The notes below the pieces were generated by a model. It did not search any database, was not told where the DNA came from, and saw only the letters and a list, made by a program, of their open reading frames with translations. This document shows, piece by piece, positions 1 through 9,558 of a DNA stretch of 64,000 nt (its first letter is position 1; every line of letters begins with the position of its first letter). Source of the DNA: Lentisphaerota bacterium. Lineage in GTDB: Bacteria > Verrucomicrobiota > Lentisphaeria > Victivallales > Victivallaceae. Location: the NCBI GenBank assembly GCA_015061545.1, contig SUWJ01000008.1, positions 19,996 to 83,995 of the forward strand. The letters run 5' to 3'. The translations under genes and the position numbers were made by a program.

Positions 1-468
1 AAATTCCAGCGGCTGCAAATCAATATTCACTCCGTTTCGGGTCACTTTCCGGCTCAAAAGATCCATTACCAGATCTCCCGCCACCAAACTGGTCGGCTCG
101 GCGGTGTGGCTGGCTCGCCGCAGCAGCGCCTGGATCCGCGCCAGCAGTTCAGCAAACGAAAAGGGTTTGGCAAGATAATCATCGCCGCCTTTTTCAAGCC
201 CCTGAATCTTGCTTTCCACCGAATCGCGGGCGCTCAGCACAATTATCGGCAGCGTCAACCCCGCTGCCCGCACCTCGCCGATAAGCGACAAACCATCCAG
301 CTTGGGCAGCATAATATCCACCACCGCCAGATCAAAGGACTCGCTGCGCAACTTGATCAGACCTTCGAGTCCATCGGCAGCATGAACACAGCGGAAACCG
401 GATTGACTCAACCCTTTGCTGATAAAATCAGCGGTTGCACTGTCATCTTCAACGATCAATATACGCAT
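1..468 (-). CDS. OmpR/PhoB-family response regulator, partial (C-terminus beyond window)
   Basis: The reverse strand reads MRILIVEDDSATADFISKGL from an ATG at 468 and stays open to the window edge, so only about 156 residues are present. The receiver domain is complete: acidic pair ED(D) near residues 8-9, phospho-acceptor Asp in the DLAVVDIMLPKLDGL segment (about residue 51), conserved Ser/Thr in IIVLSA and Lys in the YLAKPF motif. After a linker, the start of the winged-helix DNA-binding domain is seen (GDLVMDLLSRKVTRNG, then LQPLEF). An AGGAGC ribosome binding site lies just upstream. A histidine kinase would be expected beyond the left edge but cannot be seen. The target genes are unknown. 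The family call is very secure. Confidence 0.9.
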   Translation of the reverse strand, partial: MRILIVEDDSATADFISKGLSQSGFRCVHAADGLEGLIKLRSESFDLAVVDIMLPKLDGLSLIGEVRAAGLTLPIIVLSARDSVESKIQGLEKGGDDYLAKPFSFAELLARIQALLRRASHTAEPTSLVAGDLVMDLLSRKVTRNGVNIDLQPLEF

Positions 469-754
469 AAAGCTCCTGAATCATTCATCTGAAAAAATAT
501 TGCAACATCCATCGCTTATAATATAGCACGTTTGAATGTTCTTGTCAATTCCCATCCATCAATCTGCGGAAGCCATGCGGTAATGACATTATCCGCACGG
601 TCAATATCAAGCTGCCAGTATAAAGTTTTTTTAAGAAAAGTCCATACAATTTTTTTGAGTAAATTTTTTTTCCTGTGCTTGTAATAACTGTTTTTTAATG
701 TATTTTAAACGCAGTCTGAAAAGATAATTAAAAAATTCAAGGAGAATTTGCTTT

Positions 755-1528
755 ATGAGCGAAATAATTCCGGTTTCCATTATGCCGTGTCTGGATATGC
801 AGGCAGGACGCGTAGTAAAAGGTGTTCACTTTGTGGATATTGCCGATGCAGGCGATCCCGTAGCGTGCGCCCAAGCCTATTGTGCCGCAGGTGCCGACGA
901 ACTTGCCATGCTTGACATTACCGCAACCGTGGAAAAACGTGATACCTTAATTGAAGTGGTCAAACGGGTAGCCCCGGTTTGCGGAGTTCCTTTTACGGTG
1001 GGCGGCGGCATCCGCGATGTTGCCAGCGCAGCCGCGGTGCTCAACGCAGGAGCCGACAAAGTATCCACCAGCAGCGCCGCCTTCCGCAAGCCAGAAGTTA
1101 TTGCCGAAATGATCAAAGAATTCGGTACCGATAAAGTTACGGTTGCCATCGACGTTGATGTAAATCCCGCCTTGCCTTCCGGCTACGAAGTTTATATCGA
1201 CGGCGGCCGTACTGCGACAGGAACCGATGCGGTTGAATGGGCAAAAAAAGTGCGTGATTTTGGTGTAAAAACCATCCTGCCGACCAGCAAAGCAGGCGAT
1301 GGAGCCCGTACCGGTTACGATCTGCCCGTGATCAAAGCGATCCATCAGGCGTGTCCTGAGTGCGTTGTAGTGGCGTCCGGCGGAGCCGGCAAGATGGAAG
1401 ACTTTCTGGCGGCGGCTCAAGCCGGAGCCAGCGTGCTGCTGGCAGCCTCGGTTTTCCACTTCCACATAATCGACATAGCCGAACTGAAAAAATATCTTGC
1501 CGCCAACGGCGTAGCAGTCCGTAACTGA
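755..1528 (+). CDS. hisF: Imidazole glycerol phosphate synthase, cyclase subunit HisF
   Basis: A 257-residue (beta/alpha)8 barrel matching HisF end to end. HisF makes imidazole glycerol phosphate and AICAR from PRFAR, using ammonia supplied by HisH, in cytosolic histidine synthesis. The N-terminal catalytic Asp is in MPCLDMQAGRVVKG (usual IPCLDxxxGRVVKG), the second catalytic Asp is in VAIDVDVN, and the phosphate-gripping glycine turns are FTVGGGIR and VASGGAGKMEDFL. The loop usually read as TSxDxDG is TSKAGDG here, so one of its two Asp residues is Ala. The start has an AAGGAG site 9 bases upstream. It stands alone: no hisH, hisA or other his gene is adjacent. A strong terminator follows. 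It could be a HisF-like paralogue, but the preserved catalytic residues favour true HisF. Confidence 0.92.
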   Translation: MSEIIPVSIMPCLDMQAGRVVKGVHFVDIADAGDPVACAQAYCAAGADELAMLDITATVEKRDTLIEVVKRVAPVCGVPFTVGGGIRDVASAAAVLNAGADKVSTSSAAFRKPEVIAEMIKEFGTDKVTVAIDVDVNPALPSGYEVYIDGGRTATGTDAVEWAKKVRDFGVKTILPTSKAGDGARTGYDLPVIKAIHQACPECVVVASGGAGKMEDFLAAAQAGASVLLAASVFHFHIIDIAELKKYLAANGVAVRN

Positions 1529-1545
1529 AAATCACCCCACCAAGC

Positions 1546-1581
1546 GGGTGCTGCCCAAACTCGTGCAGCACCCCTTTTTTT
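1546..1581 (+). terminator. Intrinsic terminator of hisF
   Basis: A perfect 9-bp stem (1546-1554 with 1565-1573, GGGTGCTGC/GCAGCACCC) with a 10-base loop is followed by a T run at 1575-1581. It lies 17 bases after the hisF stop codon. Confidence 0.9.
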
Positions 1582-1610
1582 ATATACTGTATCCAACAGT
1601 TGATATACAG

Positions 1611-1648
1611 AAAAACCGCCCCGCAACTATTCAAGCTGCGGAGCGGTT
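1611..1648 (-). terminator. Intrinsic terminator of the giant secreted-protein gene
   Basis: Read on the minus strand, arms at 1648-1637 and 1625-1614 form a 12-bp stem with a single mismatch, followed by a T5 run (the A run at 1611-1615 on the plus strand). It sits 30 bases after the stop codon of the giant gene. The plus-strand side also ends in a short T run, so it may work in both directions. Confidence 0.8.
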
Positions 1649-1677
1649 GCTTTTACCGGACTGAAAACGTCAGTTTT

Positions 1678-4600
1678 TCAGCAAATCGAAATATCCAGTT
1701 TGTAACCGGTCATATTCTTCTTTTCGTTAGAAGTTTCCACCGAAACGAAATATTTGCCTGCTTCCAGTTCGTTCTTGCTGATAAGTTCCTTATCCAGCGA
1801 CAGCGACTTGCCTGCCGCATTGAAGAGTTTGACCTTTACCGCCTTGCCCGCCTTCAGCGAAGCATCGTCCAGCTTCAGATCAAAATCAACCTTGCCGCCG
1901 TCGGACAGCTCAAAGGCAAAGAAGTCACTCTTATCGCCAAAACCAACCCAGTCATCGACCAGCGCTTCGGCGCCATCCCAGCCATTGACCACCCCGGAAA
2001 CACCGGTTTTGGTCAGATCCGCGGCCTGAGCAATGCTGTTGTTCGCCTTGGCTTCCACCGGGAAAATTTCAGCCTGAACATTAATATTGTAATTACTGTT
2101 CTGCTTCTTGCCCTTGTCAGCCGACGCGACCTGAATGTAGAAATCACCGTCAACCAGCAAATTCTTGAGGTAAGTGCCATCCTTGGAGATGCTTACACTC
2201 TTGACTTTCTTCTGATTTCTGTCATATACCGTCAGCTTCATCTTGCCCTGCACACCGCTGACCTTGATCGCCAGCCGTTCAGCACTGGCACTGGTAAAGC
2301 GGTAGTAATCGGCGACATCGCCCTTGCCGACCCAGCCGGTCAGCTTGTTGGCTGCAGTCAAAACACTCTTATTCTTGTCGGCCTGAGCAAAGCTGTCGTT
2401 GGCAGTAACATCTGCTGCTACATAGCTCGAATTGATGCTGAACTTGTAGTCACTGTTCTGCTTGCCTTTGCCTTTGTCACCGGACGCGATCGAAATATAG
2501 TATTTGCCGCCCAGATAACCGCTGAACAGATCTTTGCCGCTCTTCAAAGAGTAACTCTTGACCTTCTTCATATTTTCATCGTAGATCACCACCTTGGTCT
2601 TGGCAGAAATTCCACTGACCTTGATCGACGTATAGGCCGAACGGCTGCCGCTGACCGCGATATAATCTTCGGCATCGCCATAGCCGACCCAGCCGCTGCA
2701 GGTCAGAGAAGCCTTGCTGCCGCTGTTGACCAGCTTGGTGGTGCTGAGTTTGCCGCTCTTGAATTTATCCGCGTTGTCATTGGTAGTGGCAGCGGGGAAG
2801 TAATCCACCGTGGTCGAAATAGCGTACTGGACGCTGGTTTTCTTCTTGGCGGGCGACACACCGATATAATATTTACCGGTCTGCAGCAATACATCCAGAC
2901 TCTTGCTGCCGGATGCCACCTTGAGATTCTTGACTTTCTTGCCCGAAGCATTGTAAAGCGTAACTTTGACACCGCCCTTACCGTTACCCAGCGAGATAAC
3001 ATCCTTAACATTGATCGAAGCCATACCGTTGCCGGTCATCTTCAATTCGTAATAATCGACCGTATCGGAGTAATTCACCGAGTCATAGTAGACCTTGCCC
3101 AAGGTCACCTTGGAAGCCGAACCGAAGCTGTTGCCCGCATCCTTGTTTTCGATCAGGAAGATGCTTTCCTTGGTCACGTTGCTTTCGTCGTAGACCCAGC
3201 CGAAGACATCGCTGGCATGCCCCTTGGCATCAAACGCCTGCAAGCTGAAGCAATATTTACCGATCGACAGATTATTCAGCTGATACTTGGTAGCATCGCC
3301 GGCAACCGTAATGGACTGCACGGTCACATAGTCGCCTTTTTCATTCATCTTCTTGTAGATCAACTTGTAATGACTGACACCGACTGCGTCGCTGGCGGCT
3401 TTCCAGGAGAACATCACATCGTTGACCGCCACCGTGGCCTTGACCGACTTCAGATCCAGTACCGGAGCGGTGGTATCGACCACGATCGAGGAACCCAGCG
3501 TCTTGAAACCGCTGGACTTGCCGGCAAAGTCAACCGCATTGACCTGCACGGTGTACACACCATCGGGCAAGCCGTTGATCACTACCTGATTATTACCTTT
3601 ATCGGTGGTGATCGTGTATGTACTGCCGCTCTTGGCAATAGAAGCAACGTTGCTGTAGTCGGCATTGACCGAGTTGTATTCCTTGATCGACACAGTTTTA
3701 TCGAAACCGCCCTTGCGGGTCAGCTTCAGGCGGTATTCTTTGATACCGAAAGCATCGTTGGCGCGGCTCCAGGAAATCACCGTGCCGCCGGCGTTGTTGG
3801 ATTTGATCGAAGCACTGCCGGAAAGAGTCGGCGCCATCTTATCGGTAATAAGCATGGCAGCACCGTCTTCGTTGCGGTGATTCTGGTCGTAAAGCGACAC
3901 AGCCTTGCCCGCATTGCCCAAATGCCACACATCGGCGGCGTTACCGTTGTCGTTGGTGGCACGCACCCGCCAGTAGAACTTCTTCATGCCCTGCAGCTCA
4001 CCGGCGCAGATGTGACCGTTGCTTTCGCCGTTGCCGCCGTCAAAGATCAGCTCGGTCGTATCGGTGATAAAGCTCTTGAGCGTAGAACCGGAGAAGGTGT
4101 CATCGGCGCAGATCTGCACTTCATACAGCACCTTGCTGACTGAATCGGTATGATTGGAGTTGAACTTACAGGTAATGGTAACATCGGAAACATAATCGAA
4201 TGTTTCGGTCTTGCCATTGTCATCGACCTTATAATAGGTACTCCAGGCGCAATCCACATCGGCGGAACTGCTGCTGCCGAAAGCACCTTCCGGAGCAGTA
4301 TTGTCAATGATGAACGATCCGCTGGAACTGGTGGCTTTATTGCCGCCGAAGTCGTAGGCATCCACAAACCATGTGTATTTGCCATCCTTGGCAGGATCGA
4401 TCTTGCCGCTGGCGGCTTTGATCGTGGTATGGGTATTTTTCTGACCGTTGACTTTCTGGGTGACAACGGTATCCAAAACGCCGTCGCCGTCCTTATCGGT
4501 CTGAACCGTCAGCACATAGTGCGAAATACCCGTGGAGTTGAATCCGGCAGGATCGTTGGCAATGCTCCATTCAAAGTCCACCGAAGCAGCCTTACCGGAA

Positions 4601-7600
4601 GAATTTCTGTTGATATTGCTGTACAGATAGCTCTTGTCGGCAAAAGTCGGGGCAACGAGGTCGCCCTTCCAGTTGTCGCTTCCGCCAATGCTCACAGCAT
4701 TGCCGGCATAGTCAACTGCCTGCAATTTCCACTCATATTCGCCGTTGGCGATGGAGAATTTGCCGCTGGTGGCAGCAGCGCTGAACCACTGTTCACCTTC
4801 CGCGCCGGTCTTGACATTCTTGTAAACTACGCGGTAGCCCTTGAGCCCGCTGGCGGCATCGGCAGCCTTTTCCCACGAACCGCTGACAACCAGCTTCTTG
4901 CTGCTGCTGTCCCAGATGGCGGACCAGACTGTTTTGTCGCTGCTGAATACCGGAGCAGTCGAGTCGCCGTAAGAGGTGACCAGCTTGCCGGTGCTGACAT
5001 TCATAGCATAGTCATAGGACTGGACCTTCCACTGATAGTTGCCGTTGGGCAAACGGTAAGTGTACTTGCAGGTGGTGCCGGAAACTTTTGCCACTTCCAC
5101 CCATTCGGAACTCGTTTCATCGTAGTAAGAAACAATGTAGCCTTTAACGCCGGAGCCGGGAGAATCGTTATTGTCCACATCTGCCACGGCCTCCCAATCC
5201 AGATTCACGACCACATCGCAGTAATCCTTGCCGACTTTGTAGCCGCCGTTACCGGCGGTCAGCGTGGCGGTATCAATGGCAATATTATCGCCGTACCACG
5301 TTCCGGAAACTTCCTTGCTGGCATTATCGGCATAGTCATAGGCCATGACTTTCCATTCGTAGTCAACATTGTTCAGATCAACAGTATAGCTCTTGTTGCG
5401 GTTATCCAGCACCACTTCGGTCCACTTTTCGGTACCCTTTTCGCGGTATTGGATGGTGTAGTCGCGTACGCCGGTACCGCCGGCATTATCAGCGGCGTTG
5501 TTCCAGGTCAGCGAGTTGGTGACAAAACCGACATCTTCGGGATTTTTGTCGATATTGAAGACCACGGTATCGACCACTTCGCCCATATTCGGCGCGATAT
5601 CATCTTTGATCATCATCAACGGATCGATGCTGACCCAGTCGGACTTGTTGCCTTCGTTATCTTCGCAACGCACCTGCCAGTAGAGATATTCCGAATCGTT
5701 CAAACCGGTCACGATCAGTTCGTCGGCGGTGGTGTATTTGTGATAATAGTTGGGCGTGACGCCGTATTCAAAGGAATCCCAATCCACATCCAGCACTTCA
5801 TCGGAGCTGGAGAAGTAACGGATTTCGTAGCGTTTCAGACCCTTTTCGCACTTGAAGCCTTCCCAGTTGAGTGTAACCACAGCCGAAGAGGTGGTCGTGC
5901 CGCTGACTTCGGGGTTTTCGACGGAAAGTTTAACTTCTTTTACGTTGTAGTAATCGACTTCTTCGCCGGAGAAATCAGTTACCACGCTGTCTTGGGTCCA
6001 GACGGAGAATTTATCTTCGCCCAGCACGGCGCGCACTTTGTAATCGACTTTGCTGCCATGGGCAAGCGCTTCGATGATAAAGTTGTTCTGGCTGCCGTCA
6101 ACGATTTCGGTATATTCTTCACCGTCAACGGTGTAAACCAGTTCGTAGTTTTGGGCGCCGGTAATAGCGGTCCATTCCAGTTCCAGCGAACCGTCTTCGG
6201 TGCTTTCGGCAACGGGAGTGACAACGTCGAACCCGGGAGCGTTCTGCATATCGACAACGGTGGTTTCCGACCAGTCGGTAAAGCTGCGGTGGGCAGAGTA
6301 GTGAGCGCGGACGCGGTAAGCGACCTTCTGATTATCGCGGATATCGTCGAAAGTGTAGCTGGTAATATCGCCATCCAGCATCACGGTAATGCTCTTACCG
6401 TTGTCGATGATATATTCCACTTCGTACTTATCGACATTTTCGACTGCCGCCCAGTTGAATTTGACCGAGTCACCGGCTTTATCGATCAGGCTGTCCACCA
6501 CAGGAGCGGCATAAGTTTCGTCAAGTTCAGCCAATTCATCGACTGTGACCGAGAAGACGCCGTTTTCAAATTTGCTGGAAGCCTTGAAGATCACATTGTC
6601 GTTGCTGTCTTTGACTTCAACGCTTTCGCCGACCTTGGCCCACTTGGTATAGTCCTGATAGACAAAGGCGATCTGGCGGCTGCCCCAACCGCTCTGGTTA
6701 TCGTTGGCAATATAGTAGGTTTTGCCGGCACCGTCGAGCACCACATCGTTAAGGTTGATCGACACCGAAGCGGTCGAAGTCAAAGCCTGACCGGAAGTCA
6801 TAGTAAAAGTTGTATCGTCCGCAGCAGTTTCATTCGCCGCAGAATCCATTGCTTTATCGTTGAGCATGAAGGTAAGATTCAGCTTACCGGCAGTAGATTG
6901 CAAACTGCCTTCAACCCGGGCATTGCTGTCCACAATCAGAGTATTTTCCCCGTTGGCAAGTTCAATAGAACCGGTAACGGAAGCCCCGGCAGCAATTTCC
7001 AGATAATCGTTCGTGTTATGATGTGTAAGCAGACCGGATGCAGTCATAGTTCCGGCTACAATCGCATAACCGCCATATCCAAACACTTCTTCTGATGTCA
7101 CAGAACCGGAAATACGCAGATTCATTCCTGCCGCAAAACCATGTATCCCGATCATCCACCCATTAGCAGAACCGGCAAAGTCAAAGATACCGTCATCGGT
7201 ATTAGTCATATTCCGAGTGACTGTTATGGCAATGTTGGACTTTACACTACCGGTAAACGCCTTGGCGGTAATCTTTCCGGCGGCAATCCCGACAAGTTTT
7301 ACACTGTCAACCATAGTATTTGTAGTAATATTACTCGCCAGATATCCGTTAACGGTTATAGTTCCGGCTTGAACCGCGAACAGATTATACTTATTATTGG
7401 CAGCAATATCATTGAACAGAATACTGCTCCAGCTATCATCCATTTGCAAATCCACGGAACCCGCCATATTACCATTAACCGTCAAACTACCGCTACCGAG
7501 ATTGATACCATAAACATTACTCGTATTGCCGGATACAGGGTAAGTAAGCTTTGCGTTATTACCGGATTGTGCTGCAGTATACCCCTTCAACGAAGTCGCA

Positions 7601-9117
7601 AGATCGGCGGTAAAATCACCGGCAACCGTCAAGCTGGAAGCATTGATTGCCGCCACATTAACCGTGTTACCGGAAACAGTAACAGTTCTATTGGTAGCAT
7701 TTTCTCCGGTTGCCTTGAATTCAATACCATCGGCACTGGCAGAGATCTTGCCACCCAATTCACCAACCGTCAAATTGCCGGCATTGATACCATATACAGT
7801 TACACTATTGCCGGAAACCGAAGCGGTAGTGCTGGTTTCGCTGCTGGAGCTGCTGCCGCTGCCGCTGGAAGCCACCGGCTTACTGGAAGCTGAAGCAGTA
7901 AATTTATTATTCTTGGCACTGGCAGTAATTTGCGCATCAAGTTTGCCAATTTCAGCAGCACCGGTGGCGTTGATACCAACAGCCGAAACTTTATTGCCGG
8001 AAACACTCGCCGAACTTGCGGAAACCGATTCCGTAGTCGTGGTCGAGCCGTTGGATTCCGAAGTCGTGGTCTTGTTGCCATCCGCCACCGATTTGAAAAC
8101 GTTGGAATCAGCATTGGCATTGACTTTACCATTCTGTTCTTTTACAGTCAAAGATGCAGCTGTAACGCCCATTACATCCACAGTATTGGAAGATACACCG
8201 GCAGTAGCCTTGTTGGTTTTATCTTCGTTCTTCAAGAGTTCACCCTTGTCACCCAAAAATTGATTACCGGCGGCACTCACGGTAATCTCGCCACCCCAGT
8301 AACCGTTCGACAAGGTGGCAGCACCGGCAGTTTTAACGCCATAAGCCGATATCTTATTGCTGCTCACCGAAGGAGCAATATACCCCTTGAAGGTACTTGC
8401 ATCGGACTTGGCAAGCAATTTACCAGTAAAGTTATTGGCAAAATCAACCGTACTGGCATTGACAGCAACTGCACTGGCGGTATTGGAAGAACCTTTTTCA
8501 ATGTACGATGTAGCATCTTTACCATCAGAACCGGTCTGGGGAATCCGAGATCCCTGAATAACAATCTTGCTGGTAACATCCACCGTTGCAGCCATATCGC
8601 TTATAAAATTAAGTTTGGCTGCGCTGATACCGGTAATGGTGGCATCCTGCGATGCACGCAACAAATCCTGAGAACCACTTACAGGGGAAGAAGCAGAATA
8701 AATGTTACTTCCAACAATGGTAATATCAGTATCCTTGATTACACTGTTGGCATCTTCGGCATTGGTCCCGGAAACAGCTCCGCCGGTGTGTGCCGTAAAG
8801 TTCACAAAACCATTACCATCAAATTTGATAACCGTACCAGCCTGTTGCAGATTCGTTGCATTATAAACGAAACTATTATTACCGGCACCAATTCCGCCAA
8901 CAGTCAGAACTGCATCATCACTTAACAGCTTGATTGTTTCATCATATGGATCCCAAACAGAAAGTGTATTCCAATTTTCCTGCGTGACATTAGCTTTTCC
9001 ACCGCTTTCAAGAGTATCAGTTTTTCCGGTGAACACATAATTGTTAGTAATACTATAATGACCTACACCCGAAGTAAAGTAGTTATTCATTCTGCCTTTA
9101 ACGCCGTACTTGGACAT
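1678..9117 (-). CDS. Giant secreted multi-domain protein (2,479 aa), probable type I secretion substrate/adhesin
   Basis: The longest gene of the window. The chosen start is the ATG at 9117 (MSKYGVKGRMNNYF), with AAAGGGGCG upstream; an in-frame GTG six codons earlier overlaps that site and is less likely. There is no Sec signal peptide, which fits export by the divergently transcribed type I system at 9559-13521. Approximate architecture: residues 1-245, Thr/Asn-rich leader; 245-640, about 60-residue beta-solenoid-like repeats built on SGNxVxVxGINAxxLTV; 640-870, variable; 870-1985, an array of fibronectin-III-like or immunoglobulin-like modules (recurring W-E/S-x-A-x-D and YxWxVxAxD patterns); 1990-2479, four PPC-like modules of about 120 residues (NDSFxxA ... 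VGxGDxxDYY ... GxYYIxVASxDKGK). No glycine-rich RTX nonapeptides are visible. The role is probably cell-surface binding or matrix; the substrate is unknown. Confidence 0.85.
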   Translation of the reverse strand: MSKYGVKGRMNNYFTSGVGHYSITNNYVFTGKTDTLESGGKANVTQENWNTLSVWDPYDETIKLLSDDAVLTVGGIGAGNNSFVYNATNLQQAGTVIKFDGNGFVNFTAHTGGAVSGTNAEDANSVIKDTDITIVGSNIYSASSPVSGSQDLLRASQDATITGISAAKLNFISDMAATVDVTSKIVIQGSRIPQTGSDGKDATSYIEKGSSNTASAVAVNASTVDFANNFTGKLLAKSDASTFKGYIAPSVSSNKISAYGVKTAGAATLSNGYWGGEITVSAAGNQFLGDKGELLKNEDKTNKATAGVSSNTVDVMGVTAASLTVKEQNGKVNANADSNVFKSVADGNKTTTSESNGSTTTTESVSASSASVSGNKVSAVGINATGAAEIGKLDAQITASAKNNKFTASASSKPVASSGSGSSSSSETSTTASVSGNSVTVYGINAGNLTVGELGGKISASADGIEFKATGENATNRTVTVSGNTVNVAAINASSLTVAGDFTADLATSLKGYTAAQSGNNAKLTYPVSGNTSNVYGINLGSGSLTVNGNMAGSVDLQMDDSWSSILFNDIAANNKYNLFAVQAGTITVNGYLASNITTNTMVDSVKLVGIAAGKITAKAFTGSVKSNIAITVTRNMTNTDDGIFDFAGSANGWMIGIHGFAAGMNLRISGSVTSEEVFGYGGYAIVAGTMTASGLLTHHNTNDYLEIAAGASVTGSIELANGENTLIVDSNARVEGSLQSTAGKLNLTFMLNDKAMDSAANETAADDTTFTMTSGQALTSTASVSINLNDVVLDGAGKTYYIANDNQSGWGSRQIAFVYQDYTKWAKVGESVEVKDSNDNVIFKASSKFENGVFSVTVDELAELDETYAAPVVDSLIDKAGDSVKFNWAAVENVDKYEVEYIIDNGKSITVMLDGDITSYTFDDIRDNQKVAYRVRAHYSAHRSFTDWSETTVVDMQNAPGFDVVTPVAESTEDGSLELEWTAITGAQNYELVYTVDGEEYTEIVDGSQNNFIIEALAHGSKVDYKVRAVLGEDKFSVWTQDSVVTDFSGEEVDYYNVKEVKLSVENPEVSGTTTSSAVVTLNWEGFKCEKGLKRYEIRYFSSSDEVLDVDWDSFEYGVTPNYYHKYTTADELIVTGLNDSEYLYWQVRCEDNEGNKSDWVSIDPLMMIKDDIAPNMGEVVDTVVFNIDKNPEDVGFVTNSLTWNNAADNAGGTGVRDYTIQYREKGTEKWTEVVLDNRNKSYTVDLNNVDYEWKVMAYDYADNASKEVSGTWYGDNIAIDTATLTAGNGGYKVGKDYCDVVVNLDWEAVADVDNNDSPGSGVKGYIVSYYDETSSEWVEVAKVSGTTCKYTYRLPNGNYQWKVQSYDYAMNVSTGKLVTSYGDSTAPVFSSDKTVWSAIWDSSSKKLVVSGSWEKAADAASGLKGYRVVYKNVKTGAEGEQWFSAAATSGKFSIANGEYEWKLQAVDYAGNAVSIGGSDNWKGDLVAPTFADKSYLYSNINRNSSGKAASVDFEWSIANDPAGFNSTGISHYVLTVQTDKDGDGVLDTVVTQKVNGQKNTHTTIKAASGKIDPAKDGKYTWFVDAYDFGGNKATSSSGSFIIDNTAPEGAFGSSSSADVDCAWSTYYKVDDNGKTETFDYVSDVTITCKFNSNHTDSVSKVLYEVQICADDTFSGSTLKSFITDTTELIFDGGNGESNGHICAGELQGMKKFYWRVRATNDNGNAADVWHLGNAGKAVSLYDQNHRNEDGAAMLITDKMAPTLSGSASIKSNNAGGTVISWSRANDAFGIKEYRLKLTRKGGFDKTVSIKEYNSVNADYSNVASIAKSGSTYTITTDKGNNQVVINGLPDGVYTVQVNAVDFAGKSSGFKTLGSSIVVDTTAPVLDLKSVKATVAVNDVMFSWKAASDAVGVSHYKLIYKKMNEKGDYVTVQSITVAGDATKYQLNNLSIGKYCFSLQAFDAKGHASDVFGWVYDESNVTKESIFLIENKDAGNSFGSASKVTLGKVYYDSVNYSDTVDYYELKMTGNGMASINVKDVISLGNGKGGVKVTLYNASGKKVKNLKVASGSKSLDVLLQTGKYYIGVSPAKKKTSVQYAISTTVDYFPAATTNDNADKFKSGKLSTTKLVNSGSKASLTCSGWVGYGDAEDYIAVSGSRSAYTSIKVSGISAKTKVVIYDENMKKVKSYSLKSGKDLFSGYLGGKYYISIASGDKGKGKQNSDYKFSINSSYVAADVTANDSFAQADKNKSVLTAANKLTGWVGKGDVADYYRFTSASAERLAIKVSGVQGKMKLTVYDRNQKKVKSVSISKDGTYLKNLLVDGDFYIQVASADKGKKQNSNYNINVQAEIFPVEAKANNSIAQAADLTKTGVSGVVNGWDGAEALVDDWVGFGDKSDFFAFELSDGGKVDFDLKLDDASLKAGKAVKVKLFNAAGKSLSLDKELISKNELEAGKYFVSVETSNEKKNMTGYKLDISIC

Positions 9118-9140
9118 AATTTTCGCCCCTTTCACAAAAA

Positions 9141-9170
9141 ATTATCTCGTTTATGTTTAAATTTGTTCAA
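9141..9170 (-). promoter_or_regulatory. Candidate promoter of the giant secreted-protein gene
   Basis: On the minus strand, TTGAAC (9170-9165) and GATAAT (9146-9141) are separated by 18 bases, just upstream of the start at 9117. A second possibility, TTGCAA-17-TATTTT, lies slightly further upstream. Assigned by motif only. Confidence 0.35.
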
Positions 9171-9415
9171 GCCTAAAATAACACCGCAAAAATCATTTTG
9201 CAAGTGCATAACGGGGCGCCGTTGAACTTTTTTCGTTTTTTTTGATCTTTTTTTCTCAAATATCAGCATTTTTCAACCATTTACCCATTTTTTCGGGGGA
9301 TATCTGTGTAAAAGACAAATCGCATTGATGCGATCGGCCCCACCAATCGAATGAGCCATATATAATATTGATGTATGGAGCGCGTTGTTTTTTATTAAAA
9401 ATTTTCGGCAAAAAC

Positions 9416-9444
9416 TTGTAAAATAGGCTTAGAAGTGTTATCTT
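9416..9444 (+). promoter_or_regulatory. Candidate promoter of the type I exporter operon
   Basis: TTGTAA (9416-9421) and TATCTT (9439-9444) are spaced by 17 bases, which would give a leader of roughly 110 bases before the ATG at 9559. Assigned by motif only. Confidence 0.35.
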
Positions 9445-9478
9445 ACAACATAATCAATTTGGCGTAAGCAAGTGTTAT

Positions 9479-9509
9479 CCCACGGAGAAAGCATCTCCGA
9501 GGGCTTTTT
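9479..9509 (+). terminator. Terminator-like hairpin in the exporter leader (possible attenuator)
   Basis: CCCaCGGAGA (9479-9488) pairs with TCTCCGaGGG (9494-9503) apart from one A-A mismatch, around a 5-base loop. T5 follows at 9505-9509. It lies between the candidate promoter and the exporter start, 50 bases before the ATG, so it could attenuate transcription of the secretion genes. No recognised riboswitch consensus precedes it. Confidence 0.6.
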
Positions 9510-9558
9510 GTGTTTGCAAAAAATAATACCGTCAAACGGTTGTTTATGGGGAATATTT

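Larger units (their letters stand above)
9118..9558. other. Divergent intergenic region between the secreted protein and its exporter
   Basis: A 441-bp AT-rich gap separating the two arms of the secretion island. It holds candidate promoters for both directions (listed separately) and a hairpin with a T run ahead of the exporter gene. An upstream in-frame extension of the exporter ORF (from about 9472) runs through that hairpin and has no ribosome binding site, so it was not taken as coding. Confidence 0.6.

Noticed and set aside
560..625. Imperfect hairpin in the gap between the response regulator and hisF
   Set aside because: The stem is interrupted, no T run follows, and nothing links it to either gene.
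1600..7095. Two very long plus-strand open frames (847 and 981 codons) opposite the giant gene
   Set aside because: They lack ribosome binding sites, have low-complexity shadow-like translations, and lie exactly antisense to a gene with clear domains. They are open because of codon composition on the other strand.
1678..9117. RTX toxin classification of the giant protein
   Set aside because: No GGxGxDxxx nonapeptide repeats were found; the C-terminus consists of PPC-like modules.
9472..9558. 29-codon N-terminal extension of the exporter
   Set aside because: It would be translated through the terminator-like hairpin and has no ribosome binding site, whereas the ATG at 9559 has one.
9416..9558. 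Cyclic-di-GMP or other riboswitch in the exporter leader
   Set aside because: Only a single short hairpin is seen, and no known aptamer core sequence could be matched.
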